DNA of 64,000 bases from Kappaphycus alvarezii. Taxonomy: Eukaryota; Rhodophyta; Florideophyceae; Gigartinales; Solieriaceae. Where the stretch lies: assembly GCA_002205965.3 (NCBI GenBank), contig NADL03000708.1:310001-374000 (forward strand), read 5' to 3'. Positions 55,277 to 64,000 of the stretch are shown here, one piece after another. The notes under the pieces are model-generated. The model did not search any database, had not been told where the DNA came from, and saw nothing but the letters and a program-made list of their open reading frames with translations. A program made the translations under genes and the position numbers. Within the stretch, counting starts at the first letter, position 1. Each line of letters begins with the position of its first letter.

Positions 55277-58200
55277 TCTTTAACCGAAGTCCTGCTTATT
55301 TCCCGGTAAATATTTATTTCACTGCTCTTGACTAACTGATGGGATTTCAGATACGTTCGTCTCTAGAATAAGCTGATTTTGCATTGAAATTACATTCTGT
55401 AATTTTTTCGAAATTTTAGTCCATTTAATTTCGAATAGTAGTGTCGTAAACCCACTAATGTATGATAATTACAACACTGAACTGTTGATTTTATTTAAAC
55501 TTATATTTTACACACTGTTGGGATTTTATATGATTCTTTGAGTTTAGTTAATAATAACTGGAGGTCATATTGTGTTTCTTTTCTTGATAAGGTGAAATCA
55601 ATTTGCTTAGAGTGCATCTAATTCTTAATTCCCATAAATTGGCTGTATTAGTAACTAGGACATTTTGCCTTTATTTTTCTATTTGGAATACATCATCTCC
55701 ACGCGTTAGCATGATTCAGTGTAAATCTTTAAATAGGAAACAGAGGGATGCTTTAGAGTGTATTGTAGAAATAAAGTAGGTCACGGCCAGACTTTATAGC
55801 GTAATACTAGTTGAAAAGTAATTGTACCGGCACATTTATTGTCATATGACAGCAAAAATATCCGATATGAAAAAGGTACAAAATAAACAACGTTAGGCTG
55901 TTCTTCTTGCTTAGCTCTACAATCTTCACCAAAATCTTTTCCCTTAAAATGAGGATTCCTTCAATTTGTACACGTTTTTTGCATCAAACTACTAACCATT
56001 TTATCGATGAACCACCACACATTTTTGTATTAAATTTACTTTCGTTATTAACAGTAGGGTAAAAAAATGAAAACCAACCTTTACAAGAAAATTTCGAGGT
56101 TGCGTTTCACAGAAAGATCCATTAGTTTTAAAAAATTAAAAAAATACTTGACGCCATAACTGTGGTTTTTTGTTTTATGAGTTAAAGTAATGAATAGATG
56201 AAACATCTCTCGAATTTAGCTTTATTAATATTACACGGTATTGCGCTACTAAAAATTCAATCAATTAATTCTAAGAAGTTTTCTCGCGGCACATATAGGT
56301 GAAGGTTCTTTCCTTAATCGAACTCTCTTGAATATGTTCTTACACATATAATGTTTCTAAGTAAAACTAAGTCTATTACTCAAATTTATAAGATAGTATT
56401 TAGATTTCATTGGAAAGGGGACTTCTGATAAATACCATATGTCTCATTTTTCTTCTGATGTCATTTTCTATCCATCTTGTCAATAAAACGAATAAGATGT
56501 GAACTAGTTTCAAGCTCGACTGACGTTGATAAAAACTTAAATTTTTTCTTTAGTTTCCGCTCGAATGTACTGCAGCATTGAAGTAAGTGGTTCATCATTT
56601 AAATGAAACCAATAAGAGGAAATAAATTCCGTCCCGCAGAAGCGCGGTCCGTATGCAAATAAATTCGTTTCTGGTTCACATTGCGTTTTTACATATTATA
56701 CTCCTATATCTGCGATTTGTAGAGAAAACTTTTGATCACTGATATTTTTGTGGGAAACAATGTTGAAAAGGTTCTTAGTAAGAAAAATCTATTAAATAGT
56801 CTGATAAATAAATTTATGATAATTTTATTCAGAAGTCTAATATGAAGTAAAATTTAGCCTTCCTGCCGTGTAAACCCCCACAACTAGAAAAACAGGTGCC
56901 TTCATAAATGAAGAAATGCATAAAACATAAAATGAGCGGAAATTTTGCTGATCAAATTTACGTGTGCTTCAGATTGACGTAATTTGACTAAAAATGCAAG
57001 TATTTTTGTGGTTAGCTTTGATGAATTCAGCACTTAGTTCGTAAGGATAAATCTAGCTTCTATTATTCACATCAAAGCGTTTATCAGGATATGGGCCTAA
57101 CATTGGTTTGAAATCTGTCTTCTACCTATGTCGTTTTATCTTTAGACAAATACAGCTCATTAGTATAATAAATATATATATAAAGTTATAGATAACTATA
57201 TCTATATGGCAGGAAATTTCTTCCCAATGTTTTCACTCCTCAGAAACGGAACAGCTTCCAATGTAAATTTGTGCAATCTTTTGTATATACGGGGGCTACT
57301 TTGTTGGAAACGCTGATGAATGCGGTTAAAATGAACTTCTCAATCCAGCCAAAAAGACGAAATACTCGAAAGTAAAAAAAGACAAACAAATTATTTGCAT
57401 CTGAGTTTTCTCCTTTGACGAACTTAAATAATGAAACTATGTACTGAATAATTACCTTTTAGATATGATCAAAAGCCGTGAATTACATTCAGCTCGGGAT
57501 GAAAACGTACAATGATAACTTGCTTGTAATCTGAAAACAGCGTTTCAGATTTCTGTCTGGTATAAAGGCCTGTCTGAAAAACTTTAGTATAAATCTAATA
57601 TATCTTCCAACAGTAAAAACATCCAGAACTTAGCCAGCGTATAAAACCTATATGAATATTCTTAACGAGAAATTTTGGGTTGCCTGCTTTTGTCCAAGTC
57701 GTTATTGGTATGCAAGCAGTGAATTTTTGATCGTTCATGATCGGTTGCAATGTTCAATATTCGACTTCAACCGGATGGTGCTTCAAAAAGTTTTCAATGA
57801 TCAAATTTAAACAGAAATACTGCAGCGGAATGTGATTTTATTCGATATGGAACAAAAAGTCAATAGCCTTCTACTGCTATGAGAATTGAAGTATGAGTGA
57901 GATAAAATTCTGAATAATTGTATCGCAACTGAGCGTCCTGGTTAAACGATGGTTCCATAAAGTAATTCAGTGCCCCAATTATCTTCAAAGCTGAGATTTT
58001 TACAAGTTATGAGCCGTACCTACGTCACAAAAAGAAGCATCAAGAGATAGAATAGTATGCTTAAGTAACAATGTTTTTCTATTAGAAGATGAGATGATTT
58101 TAGAGCGCAATCTTACGCAATTTACTCACGAAATAAAAATGTCATGACCTGAGAATTACTCATCTCGTGCTTAATTGAAGTCCAGACGGAACCAATATTA

Positions 58201-58400
58201 GTGGTTCGCTTTACTTCAGCACATCTTAGATAAATTCGTTTACGTACGTCAGCAAAGCTACACATTAAATGTATACAGATTGATATTTTACGTACTGCAT
58301 TAAAAATTACGTAAACCTTGCGAATCAGAGGCTGTAAGCAAGCTTCACATAGTTACCGAAGGTGTGAAGCTCGGGTACGGGACTGTCCCTAGAGCTCTCT
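55277..58400. other. AT-rich stretch without a recognisable gene
   Basis: No open frame above chance, no motif and no repeat noticed apart from short A/T runs and a (TA)n patch around 57167-57185. Confidence 0.45.
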
Positions 58401-58683
58401 CAGTTGAGGTCTATAAGTTTTCGGTACTTAACGCCAGGCATCTTAATTACTTCAATGAATGTTGGGCAAGCATACTGGTACCTGTCCTCCTCTGTCAACC
58501 TGGATACTGGACTTCGTAACATTTTTAACTGCTTCGAACGAGAAGTTGAATGTACGACATTTCAGAGAGTCAAGATTCCTCCACACAACTGTTAAGACCA
58601 TTCAAAGCTTCCAAACTCTAGATTACTACCCGTATGGATAGTTAAAGGTTCTTAGCTAGGCGTTTACACTAGGAGTAAACAGT

Positions 58684-58986
58684 CTAATAGCTTTCGTGTC
58701 TCAACTTCATCTGCTGAACTGGCTGCTTCTCCGCTTCTTTTCTGCGTTCCTTTGTTCGTTCACATGTGTTTGGAAAATAAATCACTTCTGATTTGTACCT
58801 AAACGACACTATCATCGACGCTAAGCTTTTGTCACTTTCCTCGACAACCAAGCTCGTGTCGCTTGAGTAAGCGATGATATATGTTAAGAAAAATATCCAC
58901 CTCGACCAGTTCGGACCTTTTGCCTCCTTACGTACACGCATGATGCAAACATCGCAAGTGTCCTTGCTCGGGCGGCTTGGATACAA
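58684..58986 (-). pseudogene. Possible integrase N-terminal fragment
   Basis: A 100-codon minus frame starts MYPSRPSKDTCDVCIMRVRK: a C-x2-C followed by a basic stretch, as in the second half of a retroviral-type HHCC site, then SSDTSLVVEESDKSLASMIV. The His pair is not visible. It lies downstream, in minus sense, of the integrase C-terminal fragment at 59577-59813, the wrong order for one intact element. Tentative. Confidence 0.25.
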
Positions 58987-59176
58987 CTTTTTTGAAATGC
59001 CTCAAAAAGCAGATGCGAAGGATATCATGGTATTTCTATAACCTGTCCCTCTCAAAACGAGGATCTAAGAGGCACCGGAGATGGAGGAAAATAAACTCAA
59101 AAACGTCTCTTTTGAGCTTCCCTCCTTATAGAGAACTGGGCTTAGGTTTGCGACCTAATGAACCTATAATCAATCT

Positions 59177-59452
59177 TTGAGACTACCAATTAAGTCCCAA
59201 AGGATACTAAATTACAATAAGAGTGGTACTTCTCGAGATAAAGAAATGAAAAGCCCGCCTCTGTCCCTAGGCAAGGAATCTCTTTCACGCAAACGAATAC
59301 GAACAGCTTCAGTAGTGGCAAAAAATCTCTTAAAGCTTTCATTTATCAAATTTTTCACAGTGTTTGCTCAGTTAGAGACTGTAGGAGGACCCTCTATAAT
59401 TAAAACGGACAGTTTATGGATGAATTATGGGCGTCAAGAGCCGAAAAGGTGA
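59177..59452 (+). pseudogene. Possible integrase core fragment
   Basis: A plus frame of 91 codons contains FIKFFTVFAQLETVGGPSII followed by KTDSLWMN. This resembles the G.P..I.TDNG.EF block around the second catalytic Asp of retrotransposon integrase. No other core motif was found, and it is on the opposite strand to its neighbours. Confidence 0.3.
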
Positions 59453-59576
59453 ACAGAAACTACTCGAGTTGGTTCCTTTATTCAAAATGCGTCTGGAAAC
59501 GAGTCTTACTAGGACATGAAACTCATATCTCATGTGGTGTCACTAGGGAGCACAGCCCCGCTTCGGGAAAGGTATC

Positions 59577-59813
59577 CTATGGCCGATTCGCACCTATGCA
59601 GTCTAACATATCGAAATGACCCAAATGCTCAGAGCTTGAAATTTCAGACACCGTCGTGAACTTCCCAGCAGCAGGTCTCTCTCTTACCACACTGGAGCAG
59701 CCATAATCTTTCAAGATCGTGAATGGTGGCCTAGTCCGAAGTCCCTGCAAAGTCCAAATCAGCTCAGTATTGAACATGTCTGCCAGATAGAGTAGATTGA
59801 GCAATCTCAACAT
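59577..59813 (-). pseudogene. Ty1/copia-type integrase C-terminal fragment
   Basis: A minus frame of 78 codons: LRLLNLLYLADMFNTELIWT, TRPPFTILKDYGCSSVVRER, AAGKFTTVSEISSSEHLGHF. The pattern is a Leu/Asn helix, then PF..L..fGC....v......KF......yLGhf, which is the conserved region after the catalytic core in Ty1/copia integrase. Isolated fragment of an otherwise lost element. Confidence 0.55.
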
Positions 59814-60229
59814 AAAACTTGTTTCAGATGTAGATTCTTTGGTACGAGACGGTATTTACAGACTCTGAGAAAAACCTTCAAGAAATACATTCCTTCTGAA
59901 TACTGCGCCCAACGTGATGGACTATTTCACCGATAAAACTGAGAATTTCTCGCCTATTGAGCATGAATACGTTAAAGCAGCGTCAGTTGAAAATATTTGA
60001 AACTAAGATCGCAAATTTTGGAGGTAATTATCGACGATGAGGATTTGACCTCAGCTTTTGAGACTCGCCGTTAGCGTATCGATTCGAAAGTGACATTTTT
60101 GGGTCCAGAACGGCGATGAAATCGAGTAAAATACGATGATATTCATAAAAGCGGACTTTATCCCGCAATCAACGATATGATCATGCGCAGAGAAGTGCAT
60201 TCGCCAAAGTAGTATCAGGATGGGAAAAA

Positions 60230-60335
60230 GTTGGGTTATTTTGATGCACGGAAGATAACGTCAGTTATATCCACGCCACTAATGCGTTATGAGGGATAGT
60301 TCGTCGCTAATGGGTAGCACTACATGACCTTCTTT
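60230..60335 (+). repeat. Dispersed repeat family R, copy 3
   Basis: Matches copies at 10.5 and 12.5 kb over GGGTTATTTTGATGCACGGA, TATCCACGCCACTAATGCGT and ATGGGTAGCACTACATGACC, then diverges before the GC-rich tail. Position about 670 bp upstream of the gypsy gag Met is right for a 5' LTR or leader fragment. Confidence 0.65.
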
Positions 60336-60596
60336 AGAATGAACTGAGAATAATTTTTAAAAAATGGTTTTGACGTGTTCAAAACAAGCCTCTTCACAGG
60401 TACTTCTTTGATTTTCAGCCTGTGGAAATTGATTTGAATGGAAAAGAACGATCGGTGGAAGTACGATAGCAAACTTTCTCATCTGATCAAATATTGTTTC
60501 TTGAAATAAAACATGATGAAAAGCTTAGCTTGTGTGCATCCGCACTAACAGTCACGGGCACCTAACGGCTACGTAAATATTTTGGTTTTTTCTACG

Positions 60597-60690
60597 CTTC
60601 TCGTAGCTCAGTGGCTACACGTTCGCCATCGCAGGTTATTTCGGTTTGATTTTTGAGTTTTGGATGGGTTCGACTCCCAAAGATGGCCGG
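60597..60690 (+). ncRNA. tRNA-derived sequence with pol III A and B boxes
   Basis: Contains TAGCTCAGTGG (60604-60614), an A-box match, and GGTTCGACTCC (60667-60677), a perfect B-box, 52 nt apart. A T-arm-like hairpin (GGG TTCGACT CCC) forms around the B-box. The sequence after the A-box (CTACACGTTCGCC) still resembles a tRNA D-arm and anticodon arm, but the acceptor stem does not pair, and the middle is about 20 nt longer than in a standard tRNA. I read it as a tRNA pseudogene, SINE head or retroelement leader fossil, not a working tRNA gene. Confidence 0.5.
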
Positions 60691-61004
60691 CTCTATCGCT
60701 TAGCGTCGAGGAACCAGCCTCGAGTTAACATCGATTAAAGCTACTTGTTCATCTTGTCGAACGACGACAGAAGTACCACAATGAAAAACAAATTAGTTCG
60801 GATTGAGGGCGCTAGCAGTCCGTCGATCTCGAAAGCTGATAAGAGGAGCAAGACGAGCTGCCCTCTAGAACAAAATAAAGAGAGACACCCCTCCAATTGT
60901 CTTCTTTCAGAGAGACCCATCTTCCCGACATGATAGCGGTGTTATTGGCTTCCCGTACAGGTTATTACTTTCATAATTCATCTATTCCAGGTATTTATTC
61001 AACC

Positions 61005-61860
61005 ATGGCTGAAACGTCTTCTTTCTTTGAAGATTTCGGTAATAAGAATATTGACTACTTTCTGTTTTACTCCGAGAAAGTAGCTGAGCACGATTACGAT
61101 GGAGAAGACTGAGCACGAGCGCTGATCACTTATCTTTGTGGTGATGCATTCAGATTTTACTTCGAATCTTTCGCGGCTGGAGGTCAAATAAGTGAAGAAG
61201 GCAAAGATTACGAGAAGGTTAATGAAGCGTTAAAGAAGAAGTTCAAGCCGAAGGACGACTCGCTGATGGTGATCGATAGAGCATCGTCGTTGCGACTGAC
61301 GTATGTAGCGTATGTGCAAAGCTTCGTTGCGAGGGCCTACAAGCTCTAGGATGAAGCCAATTTCAATGAAGAGCATAATTTTATGCTCCTGTCGAAAGCG
61401 ACAGCAAGTCTCAAGGATATTCGCAGACTGATCTACATTCGTGCACCGAAGAACTTTGAGGAGCTGAAAGTAGTGCCTCAGAACTATCATGACATCGCTA
61501 AGGGTTTGAAACTATCTTTCCTTTTCAAGTCGGGCAGAAGCCGGGTGTTGCGTTCCGAGATCGAGTTTGGCGGGGAGGGTCACCACCGATGCGAGAAAGT
61601 TCTATGGAACGAAAATTGGATGCCCTGGCCATTCATCTTGCTGGAATTCACTTCATGATGAAATGAGCCAAGAACGGGAAGAGTGAGAAGAACGAGGCAG
61701 CAGGTTCCGGAATGAACTTTCATGAGAAGGACGGGTGCGGGTACTGTGGCAAACCTGGTCTTGAGGAGGACGACTGCTGGAAGAAACAGCAAGACAGTCT
61801 TCTGTGTTCATATTGTGGAAAACCCGAGAACGATTAGGATTATTTCTGGAAGAAGCAGCG
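61005..61860 (+). pseudogene. gypsy gag with two degenerate zinc knuckles
   Basis: Start chosen at ATG 61005 in context ACCATGG (MAETSSFFEDFGNKNIDYFL). The capsid region runs RALITYLCGDAFRFYFESF, YEKVNEALKKKFKPKDDSLM, SVRS-like basic stretches and NFMLLSKATASLKDIRRLIY. Then knuckle 1 CGYCGKPGLEEDDCW (His replaced by Leu) at about 61735-61780 and knuckle 2 CSYCGKPEND.DYFW (His to Asn, last Cys to Phe) at about 61808-61850. Stops include TGA at about 61110 and TAG at about 61349. Nucleic-acid binding would be lost in both knuckles. Confidence 0.7.
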
Positions 61861-62411
61861 TGATGCCGACAAGTAGAAGTAACCTGAGGAACGTGACTCT
61901 CAGAAGCTCGCTGTTATGAGAGAGTCCGACAGCTCTGAAGACGATGACCTTTGTGATATCGAGGAATGGTAGGACGCGTTGCGCGGTGCCGGTGGCGAGA
62001 CTTCCCGTAAGAGAGGACGCGAAAACGCCAGCAAACCGATGGCAATCGATAACCTGGTTGCTGCCCCGCCGGTTCCACTTCCTAAGCGCTCGGCAAAGAA
62101 AAGGGGCGATTAGGGAAAGAAGAAAGCTCCGAGAGCGACTAGTGTAAAGCCAATACCTACGAAGGTAGAACAGTACGATTTCTTAGCTACCATAGGCCAA
62201 GCGAATGCGGGTATCAGTATCGGGCAGCTCCTTAGAGGCGACGACAAGCAAGCCAAGCTGAAGGCAAATAAGTTATTTTCTGGCGTAAGATTAGTTCGTC
62301 CAGAACGCCACCGAACCCTAGGAGTCGGGGGATAAAGTAATGATGGACGTCGGGACCGAGAAAGAGCTTAAGCTTGGGATCAAGAACGTTTACTGACATA
62401 GAACTTGAACC
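61861..62411 (+). pseudogene. gypsy gag-protease linker
   Basis: A charged low-complexity stretch (DSQKLAVMRESDSSEDDDLC, PKRSAKKRGD, then PIPTKVEQYDFLATIGQANA, ISIGQLLRGDDKQAKLKANK) with TAG/TAA stops. QYDFLATIGQANAGISIGQL resembles the short conserved segment that precedes protease in gypsy gag-pol. A frameshift lies near 62335. Confidence 0.55.
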
Positions 62412-62950
62412 TTGTTCAACTCAGGCGCCGTACCAGATGTAATATCTCGACGGTTGGTTGACCTGCTACGCATTGAGCCTCTTCAGATACGATGGAGTGT
62501 GATGGTCGCAAACGGGAAGAAGGCAAGAGTAACCGATGAGTTGAAGCAGGCACAGGTGACTGTCGGTAATCTTACCACACTAGCTTACTTTGACATCATG
62601 CCAGAGTCTCCGTTCGATCTCATTATTGGAAAAAAACGATGAAGAGAATGATAGTCTCGTTGGATTTAGAAAAAGATGTGGATAAGGTTAAGAACGGCGG
62701 AAAAACAATTCATATCCCTCTGTACTCTGAAGCAGCCATGATGGGGGCGGAAGCCTCAGGTTCATTCACCACCGAAGAGTCTAGTGATGATGGGTAAGAT
62801 GAGGAAGATGAAGAAAGAATCCTATCGGAAGAGGACGGCGTGGAGTTGATGATGTGCTTGAGTGAGGAAGCCTAACCGGAGGTAGAAAAAGATCGAGCTG
62901 AAGCGGTGCGCAAGTCATTAGGGCACCTGCGCGACGACGTGAGATAGAAA
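62412..62950 (+). pseudogene. gypsy aspartic protease, catalytic Asp replaced
   Basis: An open frame of 76 codons: LFNSGAVPDVISRRLVDLLR, then VMVANGKKARVTDELKQAQV and FDIMPESPFDLIIGKKR. The family motif is D-S/T-G-A; here the codon at 62418-62420 is AAC, so the catalytic Asp is Asn. The closing hydrophobic FDLIIG motif is intact. After a frameshift at about 62640 an acidic linker (DEEDEERILSEEDGVELMMC) leads to RT. Confidence 0.75.
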
Positions 62951-63853
62951 ATCACAGACCTTCTGCTGAAGGTACCAAGTACAATATCGTTAAATGCCTC
63001 GGAACTAATGCCACCCGAGGTATCTTTCCGACACTCGTTCGACTTGTCGAGCTACAAGCCAATTTGTCACCCCATACGCCAAGTTCCGCCAAAATTGAAC
63101 AATATGTTGAAAGAAGAGAGAGACTGTATGTTTGCAACGGGTGTCATTAAGCCATCCAAGTCATCATGTGGTTTTCCAATCGTGTTCTCTGACAAAAAAG
63201 CGGGAAACCAAGGTTCCGCATAGACTATAGGAGCTTGAATAAGATAATAAACGGAGACAAGTATCCTATACCGCTTCTTGAGGAAATAGTTAACGACACC
63301 AGCGACACAGAGGTTTAGAATGATCAACACATGTTTGCCGGGTATTGGCAGATATTACTCAGCAAGGATATCCGAGAGATCTCGGCTGTCAGGTGCAGGC
63401 TGAGCTCTTTTGAGTTCGTGGTCATGCCTTTAGGGGCTAATGAACGCCCCTGCATGTTTCCAGCGCATAGATATCGAGCTTTTCAATGGATACGGTGTTC
63501 ATATGGGTGTAAATTGATGATGTAGTGGTAACATCAAGGACGATGGACGAACACATCGCTCACCTTGATATGCTCTTTGAAATGATCCGAGCTGAGAACC
63601 TCAAGATCAAGCTAAGCAAGTGCACCTTTGCTCGACACGAAAACCCACTGCTGGGACATGTAGTATCTGCAGATGGGTTGAAGCCTGACCTAAGCAATAT
63701 CGAAAGGGTTGAGAAAGCCAGAGTGCCACAGGGAGAGAAAGATCTCCTATCCTTCTTGATGTTCCGCTCTTTCTACCGACCGTTTGTACGGAACTTTGCG
63801 CGAATTGCAGCACCCCTGCACAACCTCACGTTGAAGGATGCCAATTTTTTCTG
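62951..63853 (+). pseudogene. gypsy reverse transcriptase
   Basis: From about 63008: MPPEVSFRHSFDLSSYKPIC, PPKLNNMLKEERDCMFATGV, IKPSKSSCGFPIVFSDKKAG; then, after a frame change, RFRIDYRSLNKIINGDKYPI and MFAGYWQILLSKDIREISAV, SFEFVVMPLG, GLMNAPACFQR in a neighbouring frame. The catalytic YIDDVVV is present as stop-IDDVVV: the Tyr codon at 63510-63512 is TAA. The thumb follows (EMIRAENLKIKLSKCTFARH, LGHVVSADGLKPDLSNIERV). Order and motifs are standard for Ty3/gypsy RT. Confidence 0.85.
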
Positions 63854-64000
63854 AAATGAGGAAGCCGACGAAGCCTTTGGAGCTTTGAAGAAAAGGCTTT
63901 GTACGGTACCCATTCTACTCCAACCCGACTACGCCAGAAAGTTCGAAGTGTATTTCGACGCCTCTAACGGTGCTGTTGGGGCTGCACTCATGCAGGAGGG
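63854..64000 (+). pseudogene. gypsy RNase H, start only
   Basis: After a TGA at 63852-63854 (probably a former Trp before NEEADEAF) the frame continues EADEAFGALKKRLCTVPILL, PDYARKFEVYFDASNGAVGA, ALMQE. FDASNGAVGA is the RNase H first-Asp motif. Truncated by the window end. Confidence 0.8.

Larger units (their letters stand above)
60880..64000 (+). mobile_element. Ty3/gypsy retrotransposon, decayed, cut by window end
   Basis: Plus-strand gag with two zinc knuckles, protease, RT, then the start of RNase H, in that order without integrase in between, as in Ty3/gypsy. Integrase is expected beyond 64000. Roughly a dozen in-frame stops and several frameshifts. Repeat R copy 3 and the tRNA-like sequence lie upstream and may be its LTR/leader. 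Confidence 0.85.

Noticed and set aside
60880..64000. A reassigned genetic code with TAA/TAG read as glutamine, suggested by many TAR codons at positions compatible with Gln
   Set aside because: TGA codons and several frameshifts also break the element, other domains use CAA/CAG normally, and about two thirds TAR is what random decay would give. A pseudogene is the simpler reading.

Overview
This is a eukaryotic nuclear window: no operons or Shine-Dalgarno sites, long AT-rich stretches, short spliceosomal-type introns, and several decayed LTR-retrotransposon and DNA-transposon families. The three introns I can propose with most support are 64-69 nt, with GT..AG ends; one has a GTTAGT donor and a CTAAC branch-point-like motif. 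Together with a bZIP factor this fits a fungus, or a protist or alga with compact genes. I cannot name the taxon. Almost nothing is intact: most recognisable coding sequence is fossil, broken by stops and frameshifts.

Layout. 0-5.1 kb is an AT-rich stretch with no recognisable gene. 5.1-6.6 kb is a broken PIF/Harbinger DNA transposon whose two proteins converge. 9.0-9.45 kb is a MITE-like element with terminal inverted repeats. A repeat family has three copies, at 10.5, 12.5 and 60.2 kb. 13-18.8 kb is a transposon graveyard: a second repeat family with a shared reading frame (three copies, two of them head to head), a two-exon gene fossil on the minus strand (15.1-15.9 kb), and a DDE transposase fossil (16.7-17.65 kb). 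18.8-25 kb is a GC-richer island with dense TACAGTAC-type motifs and the best host gene, a bZIP transcription factor (21.3-22.1 kb).

Three Ty1/copia elements follow. Element 1 (25.45-30.55 kb, minus) keeps decayed gag, protease, integrase, RT and RNase H. Element 2 (32.8-37.1 kb, minus) keeps a 421-codon open integrase/RT ORF and is interrupted inside integrase by a foreign segment with an intron-like structure. Element 3 (39.5-42.06 kb, plus) keeps gag, protease, the integrase N-terminus and RNase H but has lost RT. 42-60 kb is an AT-rich zone with few recognisable features: a speculative spliced gene at 45.7-48.2 kb, a coiled-coil gene fossil at 54.4-55.1 kb and integrase scraps at 58.7-59.8 kb. 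From 60.2 kb a Ty3/gypsy element runs off the right edge, preceded by a tRNA-like sequence with pol III A and B boxes.

The genes do not form a pathway. The window is best read as transposon-rich heterochromatin-like DNA around one GC-rich gene island.
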